Made by a program: the position numbers and the translations under genes | Shown: positions 7,602 to 16,622 of the stretch, piece by piece | Numbering within the stretch: position 1 is the first letter of the stretch | How the letters are laid out: each line of letters starts with the position of its first letter | Notes under the pieces: generated by a model | What the model saw: the letters and a program-made list of their open reading frames with translations, nothing else | What the model was told of the DNA's origin: nothing | Databases searched by the model: none | From: Saprospiraceae bacterium | Lineage (GTDB): Bacteria > Bacteroidota > Bacteroidia > Chitinophagales > Saprospiraceae | Length of the DNA: 64,000 bases | Assembly: GCA_041392805.1 (NCBI GenBank) | Contig: JAWKLJ010000001.1 | Location: 2,542,001-2,606,000 of the forward strand | Direction: 5' to 3'

Positions 7602-10082
7602 ATGACTTTTACCAACAGAAAAACCACAACTATACTCGCCCTGGTTGTATTTACATTTGCTTGTGGCGTCCGTCCGCCGAAAACCGGACCAATAGACCAA
7701 GCAGGAAAACAACCAGGTCAAGATATGACAAGCGCAGGGCATGCTGCAGCTGTTCAGCAGGACTACCCCATCAAGCCCTTGTCCTTTACGCAGGTTAATT
7801 TCAAGGATGATTTTTGGGCGCCGAGGCTTTCTACGCATAAAAACAAAACCCTAAAGTATACGCTGGATCAATGTGAAGAAACGGGTCGAATTAACAATTT
7901 CCGACGCGCTGCGGGCCAGCAAGAAGGTAGTTTTTGTACGGTTTACCCCTTTGATGATTCTGATGTATTTAAAATCCTAGAAGGGGCGGCGTATTCACTG
8001 CACATAGAGCCAGACCCGGTATTGGAAGCCAAGGTGGATTCCATTATTGCCATTATCGCCGCTGCTCAGGAGCCTGATGGCTATTTGTACTCCAACCGGA
8101 CGATTAACCCAGATAGTGCCCATGTCTGGGCGGGCAGTAGCAGGTGGGAATTAACCCAGGATTTGAGCCATGAGCTCTATAATTCAGGGCATTTGTTCGA
8201 AGCGGCAGCAGCCCATTACTGGGCGACGGGCAAGCGCAGTTTGCTGGATATTGCGCTCAAAAATGCCGATTTGATCGATCGCGATTTTGGGTGGGGTAAA
8301 ATTGAAAGGCCTCCTGGCCATCAGGTGATTGAAATGGGTTTGGCCAAATTATACCGCGTTACGGGTGAGGCGCGCTATTTAAAATTAGCCCAATTCTTTT
8401 TGGATGTTCGTGGCCCGGGTGGGTCGGAATACAGCCAGGCACATGCTAAAGTCATTGACCAGGCCTATGCGGTGGGGCATGCCGTACGAGCAACTTATAT
8501 GTACGCTGGCATGGCAGACATTGCTGCGCTTAGTGGAAACAAGGATTACATCCGAGCCATTGATCGGATTTGGGAGGATGTTGTAGCAAAGAAAATGTAT
8601 GTCACGGGAGGCATAGGAGCAACAGGTGACAATGAAGGCTTTGCGGCCGACTATGAGCTACCCAATTTTAATGCTTATTGTGAAACCTGCGCCTCCATTG
8701 CTTATATTTTCTGGAACTATCGCTTGTTTTTGATGCATGGCCAGGCTAAATACATGGATGTCCTCGAACGCACGCTTTACAATGCGCTTAGCTCAGGTGT
8801 TTCTATATCAGGCGATCGTTTTTTCTATCCCAATGTGTTGGAAGCCCGTAAAAACCGCGAGCGAAGTCCATGGTTCACCTGTGCCTGTTGCCCTTCTAAT
8901 ATTGCTCGTTTTATACCGTCGGTTCCTGGCTACCAGTATGCTCACAGAGGGGATGAAGTCTTTGTTAATCTATACATCGGTGGAGAAGCGACCCTCCCAA
9001 TGGAAAAAGGTAATTTGACATTGACACAGGAAACAAAATACCCATGGGATGGAGATATTAGTATAAAAGTGGAACCTGCCAAAGCGGGCGTCTTTGACCT
9101 TAAACTACGGATTCCAGGGTGGGCTCGCAATGAACCTGTACCCAGCGACCTTTATCGGTTTATGGACAAAAACAACGACCAACCGACTATCAAGGTGAAT
9201 GGCATTGAATCAGCCTTTGAAATCGTGGATGGTTATGCCAGCATTCGTCGTACCTGGACGCCAGGAGACGAAGTTCGACTTTATTTCCCCATGCCCGTCC
9301 GGCGGATCCTTGCCCATCCTAAAATAAGCGATGACCAATACAAGGTTGCTATTCAAAGAGGACCGCTTGTTTATTGTTTGGAAGGCCAAGACCAGACAGA
9401 CGAACGCGTCATTCACCTGCAAATGGATATCAATTCGCCCGTCCGCTCCTCCTTCAAGGAGGATTTATTAGATGGTGTACAAACGGTTAGTTTCAATGGC
9501 TTTTTTTACCAAAAAAGTCAAGAGGGAGAAGGCCTACAAAAGACGCCAATGAATCTTCAAGCCATCCCTTATTATGCCTGGGCCAACCGGGGCAAGGACT
9601 ACATGACCGTTTGGGTGCCCTATGATGAAAAGGGTGTTCTCCCTGCTCCCAACACAACCCTAGCTACGCGTTGTAAAAAAACTGCTTCCGAAGGAGTAAA
9701 GGGTAATCTTGAGGCTCTGGCCGACCAGTTCATGCCCAAGAATGCGAATGACAAATCGAATGAATTTATTCATTGGTGGCCCCGTTTTGGACAGGAGGAA
9801 TGGGTGCAATACGATTTTGAAAAAGCCCAAAGTCTGCATAAAATTCGCGTTTACTGGCTGGATGACGCTCCGCATGGAGGATGTCGTATCCCCGCCACTT
9901 GGAAACTCCTTTATCGTGTAAATGGAGATTGGCAAGAGGTAAAACCCAAAGGCGCCTATGCCACCACCAAAGATGCCTTTGACATCCTGGAATTTGAGCA
10001 GGTCACAACCTCCGCCCTGAAATTGGTTATCCAAGCCCAGGAAGGAGTTTCCGTTGGTTTGCTTGAATGGGAGGTGGAGTGA
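7602..10082 (+). CDS. GH127 beta-L-arabinofuranosidase lipoprotein
   Basis: 826 residues from ATG at 7602 (MTFTNRKTTT). Earlier in-frame ATGs at 7539 and 7590 would put extra residues before a clear lipoprotein signal (lipobox FTFAC), so 7602 is preferred. The core is glycoside hydrolase family 127. The zinc site and nucleophile are recognisable as YCETCA (Glu361, Cys363) and CACCPSN (Cys429, Cys430), matching Glu338/Cys340/Cys417/Cys418 of the characterised HypBA1, where Cys417 is the nucleophile. The C-terminal ~110 residues (WVQYDFEKAQSLHKIRVYW onward) resemble an F5/8 type C carbohydrate-binding module. It likely releases L-arabinofuranose from plant or algal glycans at the outer membrane surface or in the periplasm. 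No SusC/D pair is nearby, so it is not in a canonical utilisation locus here. Confidence 0.9.
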   Translation: MTFTNRKTTTILALVVFTFACGVRPPKTGPIDQAGKQPGQDMTSAGHAAAVQQDYPIKPLSFTQVNFKDDFWAPRLSTHKNKTLKYTLDQCEETGRINNFRRAAGQQEGSFCTVYPFDDSDVFKILEGAAYSLHIEPDPVLEAKVDSIIAIIAAAQEPDGYLYSNRTINPDSAHVWAGSSRWELTQDLSHELYNSGHLFEAAAAHYWATGKRSLLDIALKNADLIDRDFGWGKIERPPGHQVIEMGLAKLYRVTGEARYLKLAQFFLDVRGPGGSEYSQAHAKVIDQAYAVGHAVRATYMYAGMADIAALSGNKDYIRAIDRIWEDVVAKKMYVTGGIGATGDNEGFAADYELPNFNAYCETCASIAYIFWNYRLFLMHGQAKYMDVLERTLYNALSSGVSISGDRFFYPNVLEARKNRERSPWFTCACCPSNIARFIPSVPGYQYAHRGDEVFVNLYIGGEATLPMEKGNLTLTQETKYPWDGDISIKVEPAKAGVFDLKLRIPGWARNEPVPSDLYRFMDKNNDQPTIKVNGIESAFEIVDGYASIRRTWTPGDEVRLYFPMPVRRILAHPKISDDQYKVAIQRGPLVYCLEGQDQTDERVIHLQMDINSPVRSSFKEDLLDGVQTVSFNGFFYQKSQEGEGLQKTPMNLQAIPYYAWANRGKDYMTVWVPYDEKGVLPAPNTTLATRCKKTASEGVKGNLEALADQFMPKNANDKSNEFIHWWPRFGQEEWVQYDFEKAQSLHKIRVYWLDDAPHGGCRIPATWKLLYRVNGDWQEVKPKGAYATTKDAFDILEFEQVTTSALKLVIQAQEGVSVGLLEWEVE

Positions 10083-10590
10083 GGGGAAGTTGGGCGGGGG
10101 GAAAGTCGTAAGTCGGGGGCGGAAAGCGCAACAGACCAAACAAACACCTAGCCATTTCCAATCCCATCGGGATTCAATATTGGTAGCGCCAGCATGAAGG
10201 TGAGAAGGCGTAAGTCGTAAGTCGAGGACGGAAAGCAGCAACAGACCAAGCAAACCCCAAGCCATTTCCAATCCCATCGAGATTCAATATTGGTAGCGCC
10301 AGCATGAAGGTGAGAAGGCGTAAGTCGTAAGTCGAGGGCGGAGGTGTAGCTGGTCGTAAGTCGTAAGTCGAAGGCGGAAAGCGCAACAGACCAAGCAAAC
10401 CCCAAGCCATTTCCAATCCCATCGGGATTCAATATTGGTACAGCCAGCATGAAGGTGAGAAGGCGTAAGTCGTAAGTCGAGTGCGGAAAGAAACAACAGA
10501 CCAAGCAAAACCCCAAGCCATTTCCAATCCCATCGGGATTCAATATAGGTAGAGCCAGCATGAAGGAGAGAAATCGGAAAAACAGAAGGT
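10083..10590. repeat. Four imperfect tandem repeats of about 110 bp
   Basis: The landmark GCCATTTCCAATCCCATC starts at 10151, 10261, 10406 and 10517 (spacing 110, 145, 111). Each unit holds the hairpin AATCCC-ATC-GGGATT followed by CAATATTGGTAG, then AGCATGAAGGTGAGAAGG and the word CGTAAGTCGTAAGTCG. The 145-base unit contains an extra copy of the last word. The minus-strand frames across the block keep repeating the same peptide only because the DNA repeats. The CGTAAGTCG word recurs inverted near 36.1 kb. The block lies in the convergent gap after the GH127 gene. Confidence 0.85.
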
Positions 10591-10606
10591 CACAAAGTCG
10601 GGGCCT

Positions 10607-10653
10607 GACATCAGAAGTTTAACCACGTCCGTGCCGCGCCAACTTCTGATGTC
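10607..10653. terminator. Palindromic hairpin, copy 1 (GACATCAGAAGTT)
   Basis: Perfect 13-bp inverted repeat, GACATCAGAAGTT (10607-10619) against AACTTCTGATGTC (10641-10653), with a 21-base loop. It lies between convergent genes. A second copy with the same arms and a different loop occurs at 19196-19242, also between convergent genes. A bidirectional terminator or REP-like element is likely; there is no T tract directly after the stem. Confidence 0.6.
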
Positions 10654-10695
10654 TGCGAGTGCCTCGACAGCTCTTCGCAAACGCAAAAAGCGCAT

Positions 10696-13578
10696 CTAAA
10701 ACCGTACGACCTTGCCCCAAACCAATCGTTCTCCATCCTTCAGCAATTGCAGGATATACATACCAGGAGAGACCTCCCTCAATGTTGTCGTAACGCTATT
10801 GTCAATAATTCGCAATTGTCGTTTGAGCACCAACCTGCCGCTGTAATCAAACAACTGAAGTTGGACTTCTCCCGTATACTCAAAGTGGATGGTGATTTCT
10901 CCTTTGGTCGGATTTGGAAAGACTTTAAACTGTTGGAATAAATCAGTACCCGAACAATCATCATCCAATCCGTTATCAGGAAAATCTACTGCATCCGGAT
11001 TTATCTGACTATTGGAGTCATCACAGTCGGTATTATTGCGCACATAGCCAGGAGGGGGGCCGTCGAGACAAGACTCGATCACCTGGGTTGGATCCCCAAA
11101 ACCATCCTGATCGGTATCTAGATAAAAATTTTCAAAAATCATTCCTTCATCTATCAAGCCATTGCAGTCATTATCGATGCCATCACAAACTTCTTTGGCG
11201 GCCGGATGGATAGCAGGGTTGTCATCATCACAATCCAGGTTATTGGTGACATAGCCCTTGGGGGGAGCAATGAGGCAGGTATCCATAAATTGATTAGGGT
11301 CACCAAAATTATCTTGATCCAGATCGACAAAAAAGCGGGTAATGATCATATCCGTTCCACAATGACTGGCAATAGGATCGCAATCAGCAGATTGGATAGG
11401 GTTAATATTGGGATCGGTATCATTGCAATCGGCGCCATTGCTGACATAACCAGGTGGAGGCGTCGTCACACAAGTATCTAGTGCAAGGATAGGATTACCA
11501 AAGCCATCCATATCTTCATCTTTAAAATAGATCATCAGCGGTAAGCCTTCATCGACAAGGCCATTACAATTATTATCAATGCCATCACACAGCTCCTTTG
11601 CTGCCGGGTGGATAGCTGCATTTTTGTCATTGCAATCTTCAAACGAAAAAAAGCCATCCTTATCTTCGTCAACAAAGAAGAATGTTTCGGCATAATGGAA
11701 GGCCTCAACGCCTATTTTCTCACCTATCAAGCGACCACGGATATCATCGGCCGGCGGATGTATGCCCCCCCAAATCCGGGAAAGGCTAGTTTGGTCAGAG
11801 GCATCCCGGTAGGTAGCCCATTGCAGGGTGACATCAACACTTGGCCCTTCTTCAAATACCAAAAACTCGTTTTTAGGTGCATGAAATTCGCCCATACCGC
11901 CTGGAAAAAATTCGTCACCTGTCAACAAGGTCATCACCTCAGCTGCCGCTCGGGAAAAAGTTGAATGGCCTGATACATAACCAGCAAAAGGAGGGGTCAC
12001 AAAAGTTGGCCGTTGGTAAGGCCACCAATTTTCCGCCAAGATCCAACCCACTCCTGCCTCATCAACCGCCGGGTCGGCGATAAATTCAGGGCCACGCCAG
12101 GCGTAGAGCTTGATTTTCCCTACATGTTCGTCATGGTTTCCCGCCAATGGGTCGCCCGACATGACCAATTCTATGAATCCAGGAATTAATTCAAACCCTT
12201 CCGGGTCATAGCTGGGCAAATCAGGGTCAGAACTTTGGCCTTTATCTCCCATGTATCTGATGGCAGAAACCGGCCGGATAAAATCATAATAGCCTTTTAT
12301 TCCCCAAGCCGTCACCGCCGCATCATGCATAGCGCCCCCTAACATGAAATAGGCTTTTACATCCCATTCCAACGCATCTAAAACAGCGCCCTTCCCCCGA
12401 AATCTTCTGGAAAAAGCAGCATGATCATTCACGTAGTTTAAAATCGTAAACCAATGCCCTGGCGGGGTCTCAGAGTCGGGCCCATCTGCCCAAAACTCAG
12501 CCAAGACCCGAGCATAATCGGCCCTAGGGACCATTTGTGGCGCATAAGGCTGGCCGGTATAAGGATTGATGGCATGTCCAAGACTGGGGTCCCCCCCATT
12601 CCAAAGATCATAAAAATCAGGGTAGTCAGCTAAGGCCGCTGGATAGGATGCTATACCGCCAATGGCCCCTGGTGAAATATCCCAAATCACACCATCAGAG
12701 GGATCGAGGTGGGAAGACCATATGGAAACCAAAGAAAAATTCCATTTGTATTCCTCCGGCAAAGCTTTGGGATCATCAGGCTTTAGGTAGGGCGGATTTC
12801 CGGGGTCATGGTATACCCAGTAGGCATTGCCCCCTCTTTCATAAACGGTTAAATCATCCGCACTTAAAGCAAAGGGGACAACCTGGCCCCATTCTGGACT
12901 AAGAAACGGAGGCGTATTTGCAAGTACTTGTCCACTTTGATCGATAAACAAAGAAAGGGCTAAGGGTTGCCAATGATCGGGATTAGTTAGGGTCGGATTC
13001 CCTGGTTGATTCATGAGTAGGGCCTCATTCATTGGGGCGTAATAGGTATTAGCGTAATTATTCTGTTCATTGGAGCCATCCTGTAATCCAAAATCAATGA
13101 TGGATTTGGCGATATAATTTCCCAAGGCGGCAGGAGATCCGCTGGAATAATCGGTTCTCAGAAAGTCCTTATTATAACCCAATTTATTAAAAAGAGAATC
13201 CAAGGCGGCATGAATATCGCCATACCCCGGCGATCGCTCAAAGCGATGTTTAATCAATCGGTATACCGCGTAGCTGATCGCTTCTTCCCTGGCTGCGTTG
13301 ACATCTGTCGGCATAGGAACGCCGTTAAATTCAGAGGTATAATTTCCAAGGGTATTTCCTAATAAAAAGGGTCTGGCCAGGGTATCATAAGCCGCCCATG
13401 CATCATACATGGCGATCGAAGTATGGAAAAGATTACGCGCATGAACTGTTGGCCTTGCAAAATCGTTTCGAATGGCCTCCAGTAATACTTCATTCCATTG
13501 CCTGGCCACAGAGTGTTGGGCTACAACGGTAGCTTCCACTACTAGAAATAACCCGATCAACAGCGTTAGTTTTCTCAT
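10696..13578 (-). CDS. Secreted vanadium haloperoxidase-like protein with MopE-type repeats and T9SS signal
   Basis: 960 residues with an N-terminal signal peptide (MRKLTLLIGLFLVVEATVVA). Residues ~25-640 form a vanadium-dependent haloperoxidase/PAP2 domain. The vanadate-binding motifs are all present: KGYYDFIRPVSAIR (about 427-440), YVSGHSTFSRAA (about 525-540) and RIWGGIHPPADDIRG (about 600-614), with the catalytic His in GIHPP. Residues ~640-880 hold several Asp/Asn/Cys-rich MopE-type metal-binding repeats (for example CDGIDNNCNGLVDEG). The last ~75 residues, from VFPNPTKGE to the end, are a type A T9SS sorting domain. It is therefore predicted to be exported through T9SS and held at or released from the cell surface, where it could oxidise halides with H2O2 or act as a phosphatase. 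Halide preference cannot be read from sequence. Confidence 0.9.
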   Translation of the reverse strand: MRKLTLLIGLFLVVEATVVAQHSVARQWNEVLLEAIRNDFARPTVHARNLFHTSIAMYDAWAAYDTLARPFLLGNTLGNYTSEFNGVPMPTDVNAAREEAISYAVYRLIKHRFERSPGYGDIHAALDSLFNKLGYNKDFLRTDYSSGSPAALGNYIAKSIIDFGLQDGSNEQNNYANTYYAPMNEALLMNQPGNPTLTNPDHWQPLALSLFIDQSGQVLANTPPFLSPEWGQVVPFALSADDLTVYERGGNAYWVYHDPGNPPYLKPDDPKALPEEYKWNFSLVSIWSSHLDPSDGVIWDISPGAIGGIASYPAALADYPDFYDLWNGGDPSLGHAINPYTGQPYAPQMVPRADYARVLAEFWADGPDSETPPGHWFTILNYVNDHAAFSRRFRGKGAVLDALEWDVKAYFMLGGAMHDAAVTAWGIKGYYDFIRPVSAIRYMGDKGQSSDPDLPSYDPEGFELIPGFIELVMSGDPLAGNHDEHVGKIKLYAWRGPEFIADPAVDEAGVGWILAENWWPYQRPTFVTPPFAGYVSGHSTFSRAAAEVMTLLTGDEFFPGGMGEFHAPKNEFLVFEEGPSVDVTLQWATYRDASDQTSLSRIWGGIHPPADDIRGRLIGEKIGVEAFHYAETFFFVDEDKDGFFSFEDCNDKNAAIHPAAKELCDGIDNNCNGLVDEGLPLMIYFKDEDMDGFGNPILALDTCVTTPPPGYVSNGADCNDTDPNINPIQSADCDPIASHCGTDMIITRFFVDLDQDNFGDPNQFMDTCLIAPPKGYVTNNLDCDDDNPAIHPAAKEVCDGIDNDCNGLIDEGMIFENFYLDTDQDGFGDPTQVIESCLDGPPPGYVRNNTDCDDSNSQINPDAVDFPDNGLDDDCSGTDLFQQFKVFPNPTKGEITIHFEYTGEVQLQLFDYSGRLVLKRQLRIIDNSVTTTLREVSPGMYILQLLKDGERLVWGKVVRF

Positions 13579-13601
13579 TGGTTGTGTTTAGGTATTTTTT
13601 G

Positions 13602-13609
13602 CAAAGATA
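13602..13609 (-). promoter_or_regulatory. Bacteroidota -7 box (TATCTTTG) before the haloperoxidase gene
   Basis: Read on the minus strand, TATCTTTG matches the Bacteroidota -7 consensus TAnnTTTG, 24 bases before the ATG. A clear TTG -33 box at 19-21 bases upstream was not found, so the promoter is only partly supported. Confidence 0.45.
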
Positions 13610-13705
13610 AGTACATCTCATAAAGGATTGGATGAAATATTAAGGTTCTATCAGCTACCATTCAAAAAATCCTTACATTTAGTGCTTGTCTAAAAATCAC
13701 AGGGC

Positions 13706-16609
13706 ATGCCTTCTATTTCATCCCATCCTGCGGTCTTATTGTTTGCCTTCGCCAATGATGATGGCCGCTCTTTGCGTAAGTTAGATATTGAACAAAAGGA
13801 AATCCGCCAACTTTTTAAGGCTGCAGAAAAGGAAGGGAAATGTAAAATTGAGGTATTAGCGGGTGCTACTGCAGCAGACATCATACAGGCTTTTCAGGAA
13901 TACCGGGATCAAATTCGCATTTTCCACTACGCTGGGCATTCGAACGCGGATGAAATTTTCTTTGCTGCTCCTTATCAAAAAGAGGCGTCGGTAAAAGCAA
14001 ATAACCTGGCTGATTTTCTGGCCTTACAAAAAGGGCTCGAACTGGTGTTTCTCAATAGCTGTCTTTCCTTGCCTCAGGCCGCTCTTTATCATCAAAGTGG
14101 TGTCAAAACGGTCATCGCGACGAATACTAAAATAGCTGATGCCGACGCGGTAGATTTTGCTAAATTATTTTATCATGGTTTAATCCATGCGGCAGATATT
14201 CAGCAAGCTTACCAGGAAGCGGTAGCAGGCCTGTTGATGAAGACCACAAGTGTTTACAGGGGGATCGGTAAAAAAAAGGAAAAGGAAGAGGATGCCTACC
14301 CCTGGCAACTTTCGCCTCCGACTGCCGTCAATTATTGGCGACTACCGCTGTTTGCCAAACAACTCACCCGCATTCCGGCCATCAATCTACAGGCAGATAT
14401 TATAGGCAGAGCGGAGGCAATGGAACAACTTCGGCATAAGCTGGAGGCATCCTCCCACGGGGTTTTGCTAAATGGTTTGGGAGGCATCGGAAAAACCTTG
14501 CTTGCGACGGCTTATCTCCAACAATACGGGCACGAATACGACCATTTGGTCTGGATCAATCGCGGGGAAAATCTTTTGTCCTCCGTGGCTTTTAATGAAA
14601 CGCTGACTGAAAACCTAGGGATTCCTTATGAAGCAGAAGAAGACCCCGAAAGTCGGTTTAAAAAAATCTTTAGACAACTCCAGTTGTTGCCCGGCAGAAA
14701 CCTGATCGTGATAGATAATGTTCAGGAACAAATCACGCAATCCGCTATTCGGGAGGCATTGCCCGGCCCGCCGCATTGGAAGCTTTTGATGACTTCCCGC
14801 CTTCACCTTCCCGGATTTGACCTGCTGCCGCTAGGCACTATTGATCCGGAAGATGCAAAAACATTGTTCAAGAATTATTGCAAAAGTGATTTTACAGCAT
14901 CCGAATTAGAGGCCCTGCTTGAAGAAATTGGTTATCACACCCTAAGCATTGAATTATTAGCCCGTTTATTGGATAAATTGAATAATGTACTCAGCTTGGC
15001 CGAACTGACCACCATGCTCAAGGAGCGTCAATTAAATGACCCCGATTTGCAAGACCTGATTTGGTCGCGCCACGCCGGAGAAGAACAAGGCATCCTGTTT
15101 CACCTCCTGAAAGCCTTTGAGCTAAGCAAACTAACGGCGCTAGAAAAATGGTTACTACAGCAATTCATTGTTTTACCAGTTGAGCCCTATTCCGTTCCTT
15201 TATTAGCTGATTTATTAAAAGAAAAACCACTAAGCTTAAATAAAACATTGAATGCATTAGCCAACAAGGGCTGGCTAAACCTTCATGAAGACAAGACTTT
15301 CTCCATCCATCGACTGATCCGCCAGGCGGCTATTTATCAGTTGCAGCCTACCCTATCGGATGTCATCGTTTTGATAGAGACGATCATTCAAAAAACGCAA
15401 GGTAATGAGTTTCGCAATTCGATTACTCAAAATGCCCCTTGGTTGCCCTACGCTTTGTCAATTGAGGACTATTTTGAAGCCGAAAAAAACGAAGCAATGG
15501 CTGTCATTCAGAATAACATCGCCGGCATTTTTCATGCCATGGGGCAGTACGCCCAAGCCTTGGTATTCCTACAAAAAACGGCCGCCACCTATGAGGCCAT
15601 TTATGAACCTACGCACTATTTAACCGCACTCACTTACCATAACTTAGCCGAGGTTTATCGGTCCATTGGACAATATGAACAGGCGCTGGAATGTAACCAA
15701 AAAGCGTTGGCCATCAGGGAGGCTGCTTTGGATGCGAACCACCCTGTTTTGGCTCAATCTTATAATAACCGGGCAGAAATCTGTCGGGCCATGGGCCATT
15801 TCGAAGAAGCCTTGCAATGGCATCAAAAAGCACTAGGCATCAAGGAAGCGATCTTAGCCCCCCTGGACCCCAATTTAGCTGTCAGTTATAATAACCTGGC
15901 CCTGACCTATGATGCCCTTGGGAAATACGATTTGGCCTTGACTTTCACGCAAAAAGCATTAGATATATTTGAGGCTGTTTTAGAGCCACAACATCCCGTT
16001 TTAGGGACTTGCTACAACAACATGGCTACCATCGCTCATGCTATGCGGCAATATGAGGTTTCTCTAAAATGGCACAAGAAAGCCCTGGCGATTAGAGAAA
16101 CGCTTTGGGCCAATAATCATCCCGATTTAGGGCAGTCCTACAATAATATTGGCGAAGCCCTACGTTTGTTGGCGCAATATGACTTATCGCTAGAATGGCA
16201 CCAAAAAGCTCGCCAGGTATGGGAGGCTGTTTTCCCTCCTATGCATCCGAATATTGCCATTTCTTACCATAATATTGGCGAGGTCTACCGAGGCCAAGAG
16301 CATTATGAACAAGCCTTGGAATGGCACAAAAAAGCATTGGCAATCAGAACGGCGGTATTGGAGCCTACACACCCCGAGGTGGCGCAGTCCTACCTCAATA
16401 TGGCTTCTGTCTATTACGGCCTTTACGAATATGAACAAGCCTTGGAATTAAGTCAAAAAGCGATTTCGCTTTTTGAAGCTGTTTTAGCGCCTAACCATCA
16501 CGATCTCGTTGTTGCATACAACAATATCGCTGAAATTTATGAGGTACTAGAACAGCCTGCCATGGCTGGTCAGTTTAGAGAAAAGGCGGAGACTATTGCG
16601 GGTAGCTAG
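13706..16609 (+). CDS. CHAT protease-like / NB-ARC NTPase / TPR protein (NLR-like)
   Basis: 967 residues with no signal peptide or membrane helix, so cytosolic. Residues 1-200 form a CHAT (caspase-like) domain with the expected catalytic dyad, His78 in FHYAGHSN and Cys119 in VFLNSCLS. Residues ~230-570 form a STAND/NB-ARC ATPase: Walker A GLGGIGKT (257-264), Walker B LIVIDNV (333-339), the MTSR sensor (362-365) and a winged-helix-like region after. Residues ~590-967 hold about nine 42-residue kinesin-light-chain-type TPRs with the SYNN...A...YEQAL pattern. The order effector-switch-sensor mirrors plant and animal NLRs and bacterial STAND defence proteins: a ligand bound by the TPRs would trigger ATP-driven assembly and release the protease. 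It stands alone, transcribed divergently from the haloperoxidase gene. A role in phage defence or regulated self-killing is inference. Confidence 0.88.
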   Translation: MPSISSHPAVLLFAFANDDGRSLRKLDIEQKEIRQLFKAAEKEGKCKIEVLAGATAADIIQAFQEYRDQIRIFHYAGHSNADEIFFAAPYQKEASVKANNLADFLALQKGLELVFLNSCLSLPQAALYHQSGVKTVIATNTKIADADAVDFAKLFYHGLIHAADIQQAYQEAVAGLLMKTTSVYRGIGKKKEKEEDAYPWQLSPPTAVNYWRLPLFAKQLTRIPAINLQADIIGRAEAMEQLRHKLEASSHGVLLNGLGGIGKTLLATAYLQQYGHEYDHLVWINRGENLLSSVAFNETLTENLGIPYEAEEDPESRFKKIFRQLQLLPGRNLIVIDNVQEQITQSAIREALPGPPHWKLLMTSRLHLPGFDLLPLGTIDPEDAKTLFKNYCKSDFTASELEALLEEIGYHTLSIELLARLLDKLNNVLSLAELTTMLKERQLNDPDLQDLIWSRHAGEEQGILFHLLKAFELSKLTALEKWLLQQFIVLPVEPYSVPLLADLLKEKPLSLNKTLNALANKGWLNLHEDKTFSIHRLIRQAAIYQLQPTLSDVIVLIETIIQKTQGNEFRNSITQNAPWLPYALSIEDYFEAEKNEAMAVIQNNIAGIFHAMGQYAQALVFLQKTAATYEAIYEPTHYLTALTYHNLAEVYRSIGQYEQALECNQKALAIREAALDANHPVLAQSYNNRAEICRAMGHFEEALQWHQKALGIKEAILAPLDPNLAVSYNNLALTYDALGKYDLALTFTQKALDIFEAVLEPQHPVLGTCYNNMATIAHAMRQYEVSLKWHKKALAIRETLWANNHPDLGQSYNNIGEALRLLAQYDLSLEWHQKARQVWEAVFPPMHPNIAISYHNIGEVYRGQEHYEQALEWHKKALAIRTAVLEPTHPEVAQSYLNMASVYYGLYEYEQALELSQKAISLFEAVLAPNHHDLVVAYNNIAEIYEVLEQPAMAGQFREKAETIAGS

Positions 16610-16622
16610 TGCACGGCGCCCC

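Noticed and set aside
10148..10561. Long minus-strand frames with repeating peptide
   Set aside because: Created by tandem DNA repeats of 110-145 bp; spacing is not a multiple of three throughout and no start signal is visible.
10083..10590. CRISPR array
   Set aside because: Units are 110-145 bp and largely conserved throughout; there are no short repeats with unique spacers and no cas genes.
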